5,645 nt of DNA from CAYJAD01 sp964372165 (GTDB lineage Bacteria; Desulfobacterota; Desulfovibrionia; Desulfovibrionales; Desulfovibrionaceae). How positions within the stretch are numbered: the stretch's first letter is position 1; every line of letters begins with the position of its first letter. The notes below the pieces were generated by a model, which made no database searches, was not told the origin of the DNA, and saw only the letters and a list, made by a program, of their open reading frames with translations. Of this stretch, positions 1-5,645 are shown piece after piece. Made by a program: the position numbers and the translations under genes. The stretch covers positions 1-5,645 of the forward strand of contig CAYJPT010000152.1 of NCBI GenBank assembly GCA_964372165.1. The letters are read 5' to 3'.

Positions 1-46
1 CTTTCTGATTTATTCTGCTTACAGAATAAATCAGCATGTTCCTAAG
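1..46 (-). repeat. Left end of the MITE-like repeat, copy A (runs off the window)
   Basis: Read on the minus strand from about 46 to 1, this stretch matches the first 45 bases of the element at 3453-3643, with two single-base indels near the tip and one substitution in the hairpin loop. It keeps the subterminal palindrome: CTGATTTATTCTG at 5-17 pairs with CAGAATAAATCAG at 22-34. The loop substitution would leave a G-U pair in RNA, so the full 14-bp stem could still form in a transcript. The rest of the copy lies beyond base 1, so its length and far end are unknown. It sits 26 bp past the last gene of the operon, in opposite orientation to the other two copies. Confidence 0.8.
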
Positions 47-56
47 AATGTTTAGG
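41..56 (-). terminator. Weak hairpin downstream of the gtrA-like gene
   Basis: CCTAA at 41-45 and TTAGG at 52-56 form a 5-bp stem with a 6-nt loop, starting 16 bp after the stop codon of the last gene. The stem is AT-rich and is not followed by a T-run on the minus strand, so it is not a canonical intrinsic terminator. The adjacent 14-bp repeat hairpin (5-34) is stronger but also lacks a T-run. Together they may slow polymerase or protect the 3' end of the mRNA; this is inference. Confidence 0.2.
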
Positions 57-71
57 ATTTTAATTTTAAGT

Positions 72-539
72 TTATGGGCTGATTTTTGCTCGAAACACTA
101 AAAATCTAAATAAAAGATATCCGCTTATTGTCACCGGAGGAATACTGATAATCTTTGATAGCGCAACGGATAGCTCCAAATATATGCCTGCATAAAAAAT
201 TACAGTGCCAATAGCCATAGCTAGGCAACACGAGAGAATATATTGGAAAAATTCCTTCCACACCACTGCTGCAAACATCTTTGTATGTTTAAATGTATAA
301 TAGCGATCAATAAAGTAGCGTGACACAATTGAGGTAGTAAAACCAGCAATATAAGCTGGCGTCGGATCCCAATTCGCCCATACAGTTAGCATAGCTAACA
401 CAGCACAATCCACAAGAGTTGACCACCCTCCAATTAATAAAAAACGCCCCCATTCTGCAATATGCTTACGAACAATGGGCATAATTTTATTTTGCCATAG
501 CCTTAAAATTGGCTCAAAACAAGACTTATGTTCTGACAT
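72..539 (-). CDS. GtrA-family membrane protein (putative lipid-linked sugar flippase)
   Basis: This encodes a 155-residue protein of the GtrA/DPMS family, about the usual family length. Four hydrophobic segments are visible, near residues 32-54, 61-78, 97-121 and 125-148, after a short polar N-terminus. Family-like signatures are the Gly-rich start of the first helix (GRFLLIGGWSTLVD), the SRYFIDRYYTF stretch after helix 2 (usual form NRxWTF), and the terminal GYLLFRFLVF. GtrA proteins are proposed to help move undecaprenyl-phosphate sugars across the inner membrane, working with a GtrB-type synthase; one lies two genes upstream here. The ATG at 539 is chosen because AAAGG lies 6 nt before it. 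A longer frame would need a TTG at 563 and has no better ribosome site. The gene overlaps the upstream amidotransferase by 14 nt, which suggests translational coupling. Family assignment is firm; the substrate is unknown. Confidence 0.88.
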   Translation of the reverse strand: MSEHKSCFEPILRLWQNKIMPIVRKHIAEWGRFLLIGGWSTLVDCAVLAMLTVWANWDPTPAYIAGFTTSIVSRYFIDRYYTFKHTKMFAAVVWKEFFQYILSCCLAMAIGTVIFYAGIYLELSVALSKIISIPPVTISGYLLFRFLVFRAKISP

Positions 540-2400
540 TGCTAACCTTTTGCATGTCCTCAAAGGCTAATGCGGCCCACAATAATAAGCGTTGATCACT
601 TTTATGTGTATTGTGTTCATCTTGCATGCGCCTTAGCATAGATTCTTTCATCTCAGGGGCTGCAAGTATATTGCGATCAATTTCGCGCAGCCATTTGGTC
701 AGTGGAATACCAAAACCTTTTTTGGGCATATTAAGAATATTGTCCGGAAGCCAGCCTTGCAAAGCTTTTTTTAATAAATACTTTCTATTTGTACCACGTA
801 GTTTGAAATGATTAGGAAGTTTTGTGCAAAAATCAACTAAATCATTATCAAGAAAAACCGCACGACTTTCTAATGAAACCATCATGGCGGCACGATCAAC
901 TTTAACTAATATATCATTTGGAAGATAAAACTTTGTAAAAAACAACAAGGTTTGATCAACTAAGTCAAGATGAGTATTGTTTTGCCAAAGGTTAATTGCA
1001 TCTTCATAAAGCTCTTCGGCAGATAAAGGACTGACAAAAAAATCTTCTATCTCTTCAGGAGAAAGTGGACTCATCCACACCCCAACTCGCCGTGATGCAG
1101 GATGACCTAAACCTCTGAGCGTGCGCTTGATCTTAAAATCAAGACTCATATTTTTATCTGAAATGGGAAATTTTGAAGCAATTTTTAATAGAAAAGAGTG
1201 AGCACATGCGGGTACAAATTTACTATAATATGACGCTGGTTTTAATGCCAAAAATGGGTCATAGCCGGCAAACAGTTCATCACCACCATCACCGGACAGG
1301 GCAACTGTGACATGTTTTCTTGCAAAAGCGCATAAAGAATATGTCGGTATTAGTGATGCATCGCCAAGTGGCTCAGCCATGCGTTGCAAAATTGATTTAA
1401 TGTTACTACGCATACTATCAAGGGTTAGCATTTCAAGACTGTGATTTACCCCAAATGTATTAGCCATAAGTGTGGCTTTGGCAGATTCATCAAAGCTTGG
1501 CTCATTAAAGCCAATGGTGAAGGCTTTAACTTGGTCAACCGGAAGTAACTGACTGGCAGCAGCTAAAATTGTGCCTGAATCAATACCGCCGGATAAAAAT
1601 AGCCCTAATGGTACGTCACTTAAAAATCTTCGTTTTACAGCTTGTACTAAAAGTGCGCGTAATTCTTCAATTAGTTCTGGTTCTTTGTCCTTGGTAAGTG
1701 TATAATCAGGTTCAATGGAAAAAGACCAGTAGCTTTGCTTTTTTATTTGTCCAGTATCAAGTTGTACACTCATCCATGAGCCAGGTTCAACACTATGGCA
1801 ATTATTATATATGGTTCGTTCTGCTGGCATATAGCCCCAAGCAAAAAAACGCTGAATATTTGCAATATTATAGTTTGAGTCAAAATGCTGCCAATGAAAA
1901 AGGCTTTGAATTTCACTACCAAAAGCAAAGCCATGTTTATTATGACTATAAAATAAAGGTTTTTCTCCAAACCTGTCCCTAGCTAAATACATTTTACGCT
2001 TTTTTGCATCATATATAGCCAAGGCAAACATGCCATTAAACATGCTAAAGCAATCTGTACCCCACTCAATAAAGGCGCGCAGCACAGTTTCTGTGTCAGA
2101 ATGACTGGTATGAAATTTATGCCCACGGGATAGCAATTTATTTCTTACTTCCAAATGGTTATACACTTCCCCATTGTACACAATCACAGTACTGCTTTCT
2201 GTATCTATAAGCGGCTGTTGCCCTCCTGCAATATCAACAATAGCTAAGCGTGTATGCCCAAGGTGCACATATTTACCATCATATTGGTCGCTTGAAATAA
2301 AAGTACCGTTGCCATCTGGACCACGATGTTGTAATGCTTCCACCATGCCATTAAGACTATGTGGCGCATTTAATCCTAAAAATCCGACAATACCACACAT
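526..2400 (-). CDS. Glutamine-hydrolysing asparagine synthase-like amidotransferase
   Basis: This is a complete 624-residue two-domain protein. The N-terminal class II glutamine amidotransferase domain starts MCGIVGF, so Cys2 becomes the N-terminal nucleophile. It has HRGPDG (25-30), Arg51 in HTRLAIVD, YNGE (75-78) and SDTE (101-104), the glutamine-binding set. The C-terminal synthetase domain has the ATP pyrophosphatase loop SGGIDS (270-275), EPLGD (343-347), SGDGGDELFAGY (369-380), KVDRAAM (500-506) and PKKGFGIP (559-566). No key residue looks missing. The family makes asparagine from aspartate, glutamine and ATP. At 624 residues it is longer than E. coli AsnB (554) and closer to the longer paralogues common in polysaccharide clusters, some of which amidate sugar carboxylates. 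It starts 11 nt after the upstream glycosyltransferase stop, with AAGAGA 7 nt before the ATG, and overlaps the gtrA-like gene. The true acceptor, aspartate or sugar acid, cannot be read from the sequence, so no symbol is given. Confidence 0.93.
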   Translation of the reverse strand: MCGIVGFLGLNAPHSLNGMVEALQHRGPDGNGTFISSDQYDGKYVHLGHTRLAIVDIAGGQQPLIDTESSTVIVYNGEVYNHLEVRNKLLSRGHKFHTSHSDTETVLRAFIEWGTDCFSMFNGMFALAIYDAKKRKMYLARDRFGEKPLFYSHNKHGFAFGSEIQSLFHWQHFDSNYNIANIQRFFAWGYMPAERTIYNNCHSVEPGSWMSVQLDTGQIKKQSYWSFSIEPDYTLTKDKEPELIEELRALLVQAVKRRFLSDVPLGLFLSGGIDSGTILAAASQLLPVDQVKAFTIGFNEPSFDESAKATLMANTFGVNHSLEMLTLDSMRSNIKSILQRMAEPLGDASLIPTYSLCAFARKHVTVALSGDGGDELFAGYDPFLALKPASYYSKFVPACAHSFLLKIASKFPISDKNMSLDFKIKRTLRGLGHPASRRVGVWMSPLSPEEIEDFFVSPLSAEELYEDAINLWQNNTHLDLVDQTLLFFTKFYLPNDILVKVDRAAMMVSLESRAVFLDNDLVDFCTKLPNHFKLRGTNRKYLLKKALQGWLPDNILNMPKKGFGIPLTKWLREIDRNILAAPEMKESMLRRMQDEHNTHKSDQRLLLWAALAFEDMQKVSNVRT

Positions 2401-2411
2401 ATGATGTTCTC

Positions 2412-3389
2412 TTAAACTTTAGTGTCGTTACAATTTCTATCTGGTGGTGTATCAATATTGTATGTGTATTTAACTACATAAGAATATTTTCCTTGCGACT
2501 CAAAGTATGTTCTTGAAATAACTTCGGCAAGTAAGCCCATAAGCACACAGACTATACCAATTAAAAATGTCATGCTAAACACCAATGGTAATGGCGTTTC
2601 TACAAAGCTTGTGCCCAAAAATTTTAATATAACAGCCCAAAAAGCAGTAACCAAAGAAAGAGCAAAGAAAAATAAACCAAAACCACCAAATACATAGATT
2701 GGTTTTGTTAAGTATGTATCTAAAAATTTAATCACCAAAATATCGAGCATTACTTTAAAAATTCTTTCAAGACCGTATTTTGATTCACCAAACTTTCTTG
2801 AACGATGATTAACTTGCACTTCAGCTACTTTTGCACCATACCACTCGGCATAAATGGGGATAAAACGATGCATTTCTCCATATAAACGAACACCTTTCAA
2901 CACGTCACGCTTATAAGCTTTTAGAGTACATCCAAAGTCATGCAATGATACAGCAGATACTTTAGATATAATCCAATTGGCAATACGGCTTGGCAGAACA
3001 CGTTTTACAGTATTATCTTGCCTGTCCTTACGCCAACCGGATACAACGTCATATCCTTGAGCTAATTTATCTAAAAGTTTAGGTATGTCAGCTGGGTCAT
3101 TTTGCAAATCTGCATCCATAAAGACCAATATGTCGCCAGTTGCATAGTCAACACCAGTTTGTGTAGCAGCAGTTTGTCCGGTATTTCTGGCCAAGCGAAT
3201 GACCTTAAGTCTAGTATCTTCGCTGGCCTTTTCTTTTAGTTTTTCAAACGACTTATCGGTGCTGCCATCGTCAACACAAATTATTTCATAATCTATGTCT
3301 TGCCCTAAGGATGATGTAATATCATCAATAAGTATATGTACATTGTCTTCTTCATTATACACTGGAATAATTATACTTGCTTTACTCAT
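2412..3389 (-). CDS. Family 2 glycosyltransferase, DPM1/GtrB-like polyprenyl-phosphate sugar synthase
   Basis: This encodes a 325-residue protein with a GT-A catalytic domain and two C-terminal membrane helices, the GtrB/ArnC architecture at normal length. Visible motifs are IIIPVYNEEDN (6-16), the nucleotide-sugar contact VDDGSTD (39-45), the metal-binding DADLQ (92-96), GWRKDRQDN (118-126), FGCTLKAYKRDV (152-163), EMHRFIP (172-178) and the FGESKYG loop (200-206). Helices lie near 232-255 and 267-291, followed by RTYFESQGK (293-301), typical of this family. It should transfer a sugar from a nucleotide donor to undecaprenyl phosphate on the cytoplasmic face of the inner membrane; which sugar is unknown. 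The ATG at 3389 is chosen because GGAG lies 7 nt upstream and the protein then opens directly on its first beta strand. A frame extension to a TTG at 3434 adds 15 residues without a ribosome site. It is probably co-transcribed with the next two genes. Confidence 0.92.
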   Translation of the reverse strand: MSKASIIIPVYNEEDNVHILIDDITSSLGQDIDYEIICVDDGSTDKSFEKLKEKASEDTRLKVIRLARNTGQTAATQTGVDYATGDILVFMDADLQNDPADIPKLLDKLAQGYDVVSGWRKDRQDNTVKRVLPSRIANWIISKVSAVSLHDFGCTLKAYKRDVLKGVRLYGEMHRFIPIYAEWYGAKVAEVQVNHRSRKFGESKYGLERIFKVMLDILVIKFLDTYLTKPIYVFGGFGLFFFALSLVTAFWAVILKFLGTSFVETPLPLVFSMTFLIGIVCVLMGLLAEVISRTYFESQGKYSYVVKYTYNIDTPPDRNCNDTKV

Positions 3390-3444
3390 AAACGGTCTCC
3401 ACATATATTTGCTAAGAGTTAGTATTAAAACCAAATAACATGGT

Positions 3445-3450
3445 ATTATA
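3445..3450 (-). promoter_or_regulatory. Candidate -10 box (TATAAT) beside the mobile element
   Basis: A perfect TATAAT on the minus strand lies just outside the left end of the element and about 56 bp before the glycosyltransferase start. Any -35 would lie inside the element's terminal repeat, near 3467-3474, where the bases are poor matches to TTGACA. Perfect hexamers are expected by chance in DNA this AT-rich. If active, it would let the three downstream genes be expressed apart from the 595-residue membrane protein. Confidence 0.22.
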
Positions 3451-3452
3451 TT

Positions 3453-3643
3453 TTAAGGAAATGCTGATTTATTCTGCAAGCAGAATAAATCAGAAAGGCA
3501 CACTGCCTTCATTCGCCCTGTGGGACGCAAAAAAGCTTTGTTTTTTGCTCTCATTTGGCGTGCAAAGTAGGCACAATTACCTAGTTTGTAAGGAAACGGA
3601 CAATATGTTTTTTGACTTGCTGATTTAATCAGCGTTTCCTTAA
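3453..3643 (+). mobile_element. MITE-like non-coding element, full copy B
   Basis: The core at 3457-3639 (183 bp) has terminal inverted repeats GGAAATGCTGATT at 3457-3469 and, on the other strand at 3627-3639, GGAAACGCTGATT: 12 of 13 identical. TTAA flanks both sides (3453-3456 and 3640-3643) and could be a 4-bp target duplication. One base of 3-bp symmetry (ATT) just outside makes the exact boundary arguable. A second palindrome adjoins each end: a perfect 14-bp stem with AA loop at 3464-3493, and GCTGATT-T-AATCAGC at 3619-3633. The middle is visibly richer in G and C and can fold as nested stems: TGCCT/AGGCA (3504-3508 with 3569-3573), CGCC/GGCG (3514-3517 with 3557-3560) and GCAAAAAA/TTTTTTGC (3527-3534 with 3541-3548). 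It encodes no transposase. It fills most of the 260-bp gap between genes 1 and 2 and ends 6 bp from the membrane protein's stop codon. Confidence 0.78.
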
Positions 3644-3649
3644 ATTTAT

Positions 3650-5437
3650 CTATTTTGGCTTCCAAATTTCATATTGCTCTGCAGGCCAAACACCTTCAAC
3701 ACTTTCAAGGGTAGATGTACTTAATTTTTCATAACCTTCCGGAAAAGGCAAACCAATTTCGCTTAGTATTGATGTAGGCATAGACCTTGGTGTATCTTGC
3801 ACTGGTCGTATAATCCATGCACTTTTTAATTGCTCAGCTGGTGCAAAAGAAAAAATAATAGGATAGTTTTCCTTTGGGGTGTAGCGTGCCTGAATTTGCC
3901 AATTACCTTCCATTTTATAGCCATCCAGCAAGAATAAACTACCAGAACTATAATAAGAAGTGTTAATGATAGGTGTACCAGCTTGCCAACCATGTTCTTT
4001 AGCTGTGTCTTTTATCCAGTTGATAAAAAGTTTACGTTCGGGATGTACGTATATTGGATGAGTATTTTCTTTGAAAACAACAGGTTCAGTTAGTTCCCAT
4101 AAAGCTCTTCCATTATGTCTTGTAGGTTCAAAAATAGAGTAGAACAAAGCTCCAAGTGTTACACAGCACAAAATCATAGCTAAACCGGGTAAAATAACAA
4201 CACGGCATCTTGGTAACATACCTACACAAAGGCTTATCACACTAAGTGCCGGTAAAAGCAAAGCCTCGGACATTTTGAATTCAAAGGGTGTATTTGTGCC
4301 TGCATGGTAAATGATGCCAGACATAAAAAATACTATGGCTAAACGCAAACCAAGGCGTACATGTTGCCAAGATATCTTCCATAAGCATGCTGCAACAAAA
4401 ACAATAACCATCAAAGGCCAAAGCACTAAGGCCATAATATAGTTTGCAATCCATATATATGACGTAATAAGTGCAAGCAATGTAGTAAATGCGGTCATAG
4501 CAAGGGCAAGGCGATAGTTTTCCTTATACAATGCCCAAAGCACTGCAGCCCACAAAGGCCAAGTGAATAAAACCAAAACATATGAGGTTGGAACAATATA
4601 TTGTGCATAAAATGCAAGTGTTTGTCCAAAACTATAACTATTGTCTAATAACTGTGCACAAAGAATGATTTTGCGTATGGTTTCGGTACCATCTGATATA
4701 GCAAAAAGATAGAAGCAAAGTATAATTAGAGCTAATACTGCTGAAATTAATATGTCATAAAGTCGTGTTTTACGTGATCCCTTGGTGAAAAATATCCAAA
4801 CTCCAGCTAATATTCCCATGCCTGCGCCGGTAGTTGTTTTTCCGATGAAGGCTAATACGCCAAATAAAGCTAGAAATAAAAGCAAAGTTATTTTGCAGTA
4901 TTTATTGATATTTTCATTTGCAAGCATATGTCCTGAAATTTTTGGTCTACAAAGTATACTATAAAAATTTAGAACACTTAAAACTCCAAAAATGCCAATA
5001 ACAGCCAAGGTATTATAACTGGCTGTTGGTAGCCAGTAAGTATAATAGCCAAGGGTACAGCTCCAAAGTGCAAAAGATGTAGCGCAACACAAAGTGAATG
5101 GTAGTTTTAAGTGGCGCTGGCAAAGCATTAAGAAGCTAATAATAAGTAATTTTGATGAAATAATTAAGGCAAAAAAAGTCCAAATTCTAAAAGTATACAG
5201 GTCATAGCCTGCAGCTTCATAGATTGGATACAAAAAAGCCCCAAAATCTGAAAGCAATGACCATGGACGCTGAGGATGCGCAATGGAATAGAGATACATG
5301 CCTTCATCGCTAAAGTTGAAGCCTTTATCTAAATTAAAGTAAACAATTGAAAACATAATAAGTGTTAAAAGAACACTTATTAGGGCACTTAGATTAATCC
5401 AAGTGCCCTGGTGCTTAAATTCTGAAAATGAATGCAT
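3650..5437 (-). CDS. Polytopic membrane protein, probable GT-C-type glycosyltransferase
   Basis: This is a 595-residue protein I do not recognise as a named gene. It has about ten or more hydrophobic segments: near 14-35, 84-105, 113-130, 143-162, 182-198, 203-217, 227-246, 279-303, 308-330, 332-352, 361-379, 392-407 and 413-435. A soluble C-terminal region of about 150 residues follows (445-595), probably periplasmic. The first loop after helix 1 carries the acidic pair Asp44-Glu45 in FSDEGMYLY, where GT-C enzymes such as ArnT and protein mannosyltransferases place catalytic acids. Arg84 before helix 2 and the FIGKTTTG segment (197-204) also resemble this class. GT-C enzymes transfer sugars from polyprenyl-phosphate donors outside the cytoplasmic membrane, which suits the GtrB-like and GtrA-like neighbours. 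The start at 5437 has AGG 6 nt upstream. It may be the first gene of the operon, but the element at 3453-3643 separates it from the rest. The coding call is firm; the function is inferred from topology and context. Confidence 0.82.
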   Translation of the reverse strand: MHSFSEFKHQGTWINLSALISVLLTLIMFSIVYFNLDKGFNFSDEGMYLYSIAHPQRPWSLLSDFGAFLYPIYEAAGYDLYTFRIWTFFALIISSKLLIISFLMLCQRHLKLPFTLCCATSFALWSCTLGYYTYWLPTASYNTLAVIGIFGVLSVLNFYSILCRPKISGHMLANENINKYCKITLLLFLALFGVLAFIGKTTTGAGMGILAGVWIFFTKGSRKTRLYDILISAVLALIILCFYLFAISDGTETIRKIILCAQLLDNSYSFGQTLAFYAQYIVPTSYVLVLFTWPLWAAVLWALYKENYRLALAMTAFTTLLALITSYIWIANYIMALVLWPLMVIVFVAACLWKISWQHVRLGLRLAIVFFMSGIIYHAGTNTPFEFKMSEALLLPALSVISLCVGMLPRCRVVILPGLAMILCCVTLGALFYSIFEPTRHNGRALWELTEPVVFKENTHPIYVHPERKLFINWIKDTAKEHGWQAGTPIINTSYYSSGSLFLLDGYKMEGNWQIQARYTPKENYPIIFSFAPAEQLKSAWIIRPVQDTPRSMPTSILSEIGLPFPEGYEKLSTSTLESVEGVWPAEQYEIWKPK

Positions 5438-5456
5438 ATTTTACCTAGAAATGCTT

Positions 5457-5499
5457 ATAATGTTGATAAAAAATGATAGTTTCAATTAAACATTGTTAA
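5457..5499 (-). promoter_or_regulatory. Candidate promoter for the membrane-protein gene and operon
   Basis: Two sigma-70-like arrangements can be read on the minus strand. TTGAAA (5480-5485) is followed after 17 bp by CATTAT (5457-5462), about 20 bp before the ATG at 5437. TTAACA (5494-5499) is followed after 15 bp by TATCAT (5473-5478), each 5 of 6 to consensus but with a short spacer. An isolated TATAAT also occurs at 5575-5580. Base composition is so AT-rich that chance matches are likely. No operator or riboswitch is evident in 5438-5600; a 10-bp palindrome AATTATAATT lies at 5574-5583. Confidence 0.3.
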
Positions 5500-5600
5500 T
5501 AAATATAAAATACTATAGCTAAAAAAATTTCTAACTTTTTGTTAAACTCCCTTGCTTGTTGAGCATCAAATCCAATTATAATTATTGAATTGCAATATTA

Positions 5601-5645
5601 TTAAGGAAATGCTGATTTATTCTGCAAGCTGAATAACTCAGAAAA
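5601..5645 (+). repeat. Left end of the MITE-like repeat, copy C (runs off the window)
   Basis: From TTAA at 5601 onward, 42 of 45 bases match the left end of the element at 3453-3497, in the same orientation. The tip GGAAATGCTGATT is identical. Two of the three differences fall in the second arm of the subterminal palindrome (5630 and 5637) with no compensating change in the first arm, so the stem is weakened. The remainder lies beyond the window, so it is unclear whether this is a full element or a fragment. It sits 164 bp upstream of the membrane-protein start. Confidence 0.8.

Noticed and set aside
540..563. Longer N-terminus for the GtrA-like protein from a TTG at 563
   Set aside because: It adds eight residues and a larger overlap with the upstream gene. 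The ATG at 539 has AAAGG at good spacing.
611..2404. Plus-strand open frames opposite the amidotransferase gene (for example 611-811, 1698-1982 and 2174-2404)
   Set aside because: They lie wholly or almost wholly opposite a well-conserved coding sequence, and their translations show no recognisable domain.
3390..3434. Longer N-terminus for the glycosyltransferase from a TTG at 3434
   Set aside because: The extra 15 residues precede the normal start of the fold and lack a ribosome site. The ATG at 3389 has GGAG 7 nt upstream.
3453..3665. Open frame of about 70 codons on the minus strand across the element, and a plus-strand frame at 3440-3628
   Set aside because: Both are mostly repeat sequence. 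The minus frame starts inside the end of the membrane-protein gene, neither has a convincing ribosome site, and the peptides show no domain or transposase motif.
4820..4860. Walker A-like motif (GKTTTG, residues 199-204) in the membrane protein
   Set aside because: The spacing is G-x5-GKT rather than G-x4-GK-T/S, it lies between hydrophobic helices, and no Walker B or other ATPase motifs accompany it.
5574..5583. 10-bp palindrome AATTATAATT as a regulator operator
   Set aside because: Short A/T palindromes are expected by chance in this composition, and no second copy or adjacent regulator gene supports it.
1..5645. CRISPR-like array from three similar palindromic repeats
   Set aside because: The copies are kilobases apart, differ in orientation and are separated by genes, with no regular spacers or cas genes.

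Overview
The window is an AT-rich, Gram-negative-type bacterial locus. It holds four genes on the minus strand that read as one surface-glycan modification operon, plus at least one small non-coding mobile element. The organism cannot be named from the sequence. The lipid-linked sugar synthase and flippase chemistry, with a predicted periplasmic transferase, fits a Gram-negative cell envelope. A low-GC relative of the Desulfovibrio group is only a weak impression.

In transcription order, right to left: 5438-5600 is an AT-rich upstream region with candidate promoter elements. 3650-5437 encodes a 595-residue polytopic membrane protein resembling GT-C glycosyltransferases. 3453-3643 is a MITE-like element lying between genes 1 and 2. 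2412-3389 encodes a family 2 (DPM1/GtrB-like) polyprenyl-phosphate glycosyltransferase. 526-2400 encodes a glutamine-hydrolysing asparagine synthase-like amidotransferase. 72-539 encodes a GtrA-family membrane protein. The last three genes are packed tightly: an 11-nt gap, then a 14-nt overlap.

A plausible working model is as follows. The GtrB-like enzyme loads a sugar onto undecaprenyl phosphate on the cytoplasmic face, and the GtrA-like protein helps move it across the inner membrane. The 595-residue protein then transfers it to a surface polysaccharide, the role of the serotype-specific third protein in phage gtr clusters. The amidotransferase is the unusual partner; it may amidate a sugar carboxylate, or supply asparagine.

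The non-coding part is the most distinctive. A 183-bp element (191 bp with its TTAA flanks) has 13-bp terminal inverted repeats starting GG and nested palindromes. Its left end recurs at both edges of the window: at 1-46 in inverted orientation and at 5601-5645 in the same orientation. The four genes are therefore bracketed by inward-facing left ends of one repeat family. No transposase is present, so the element would be mobilised in trans, possibly by an IS5-type enzyme.
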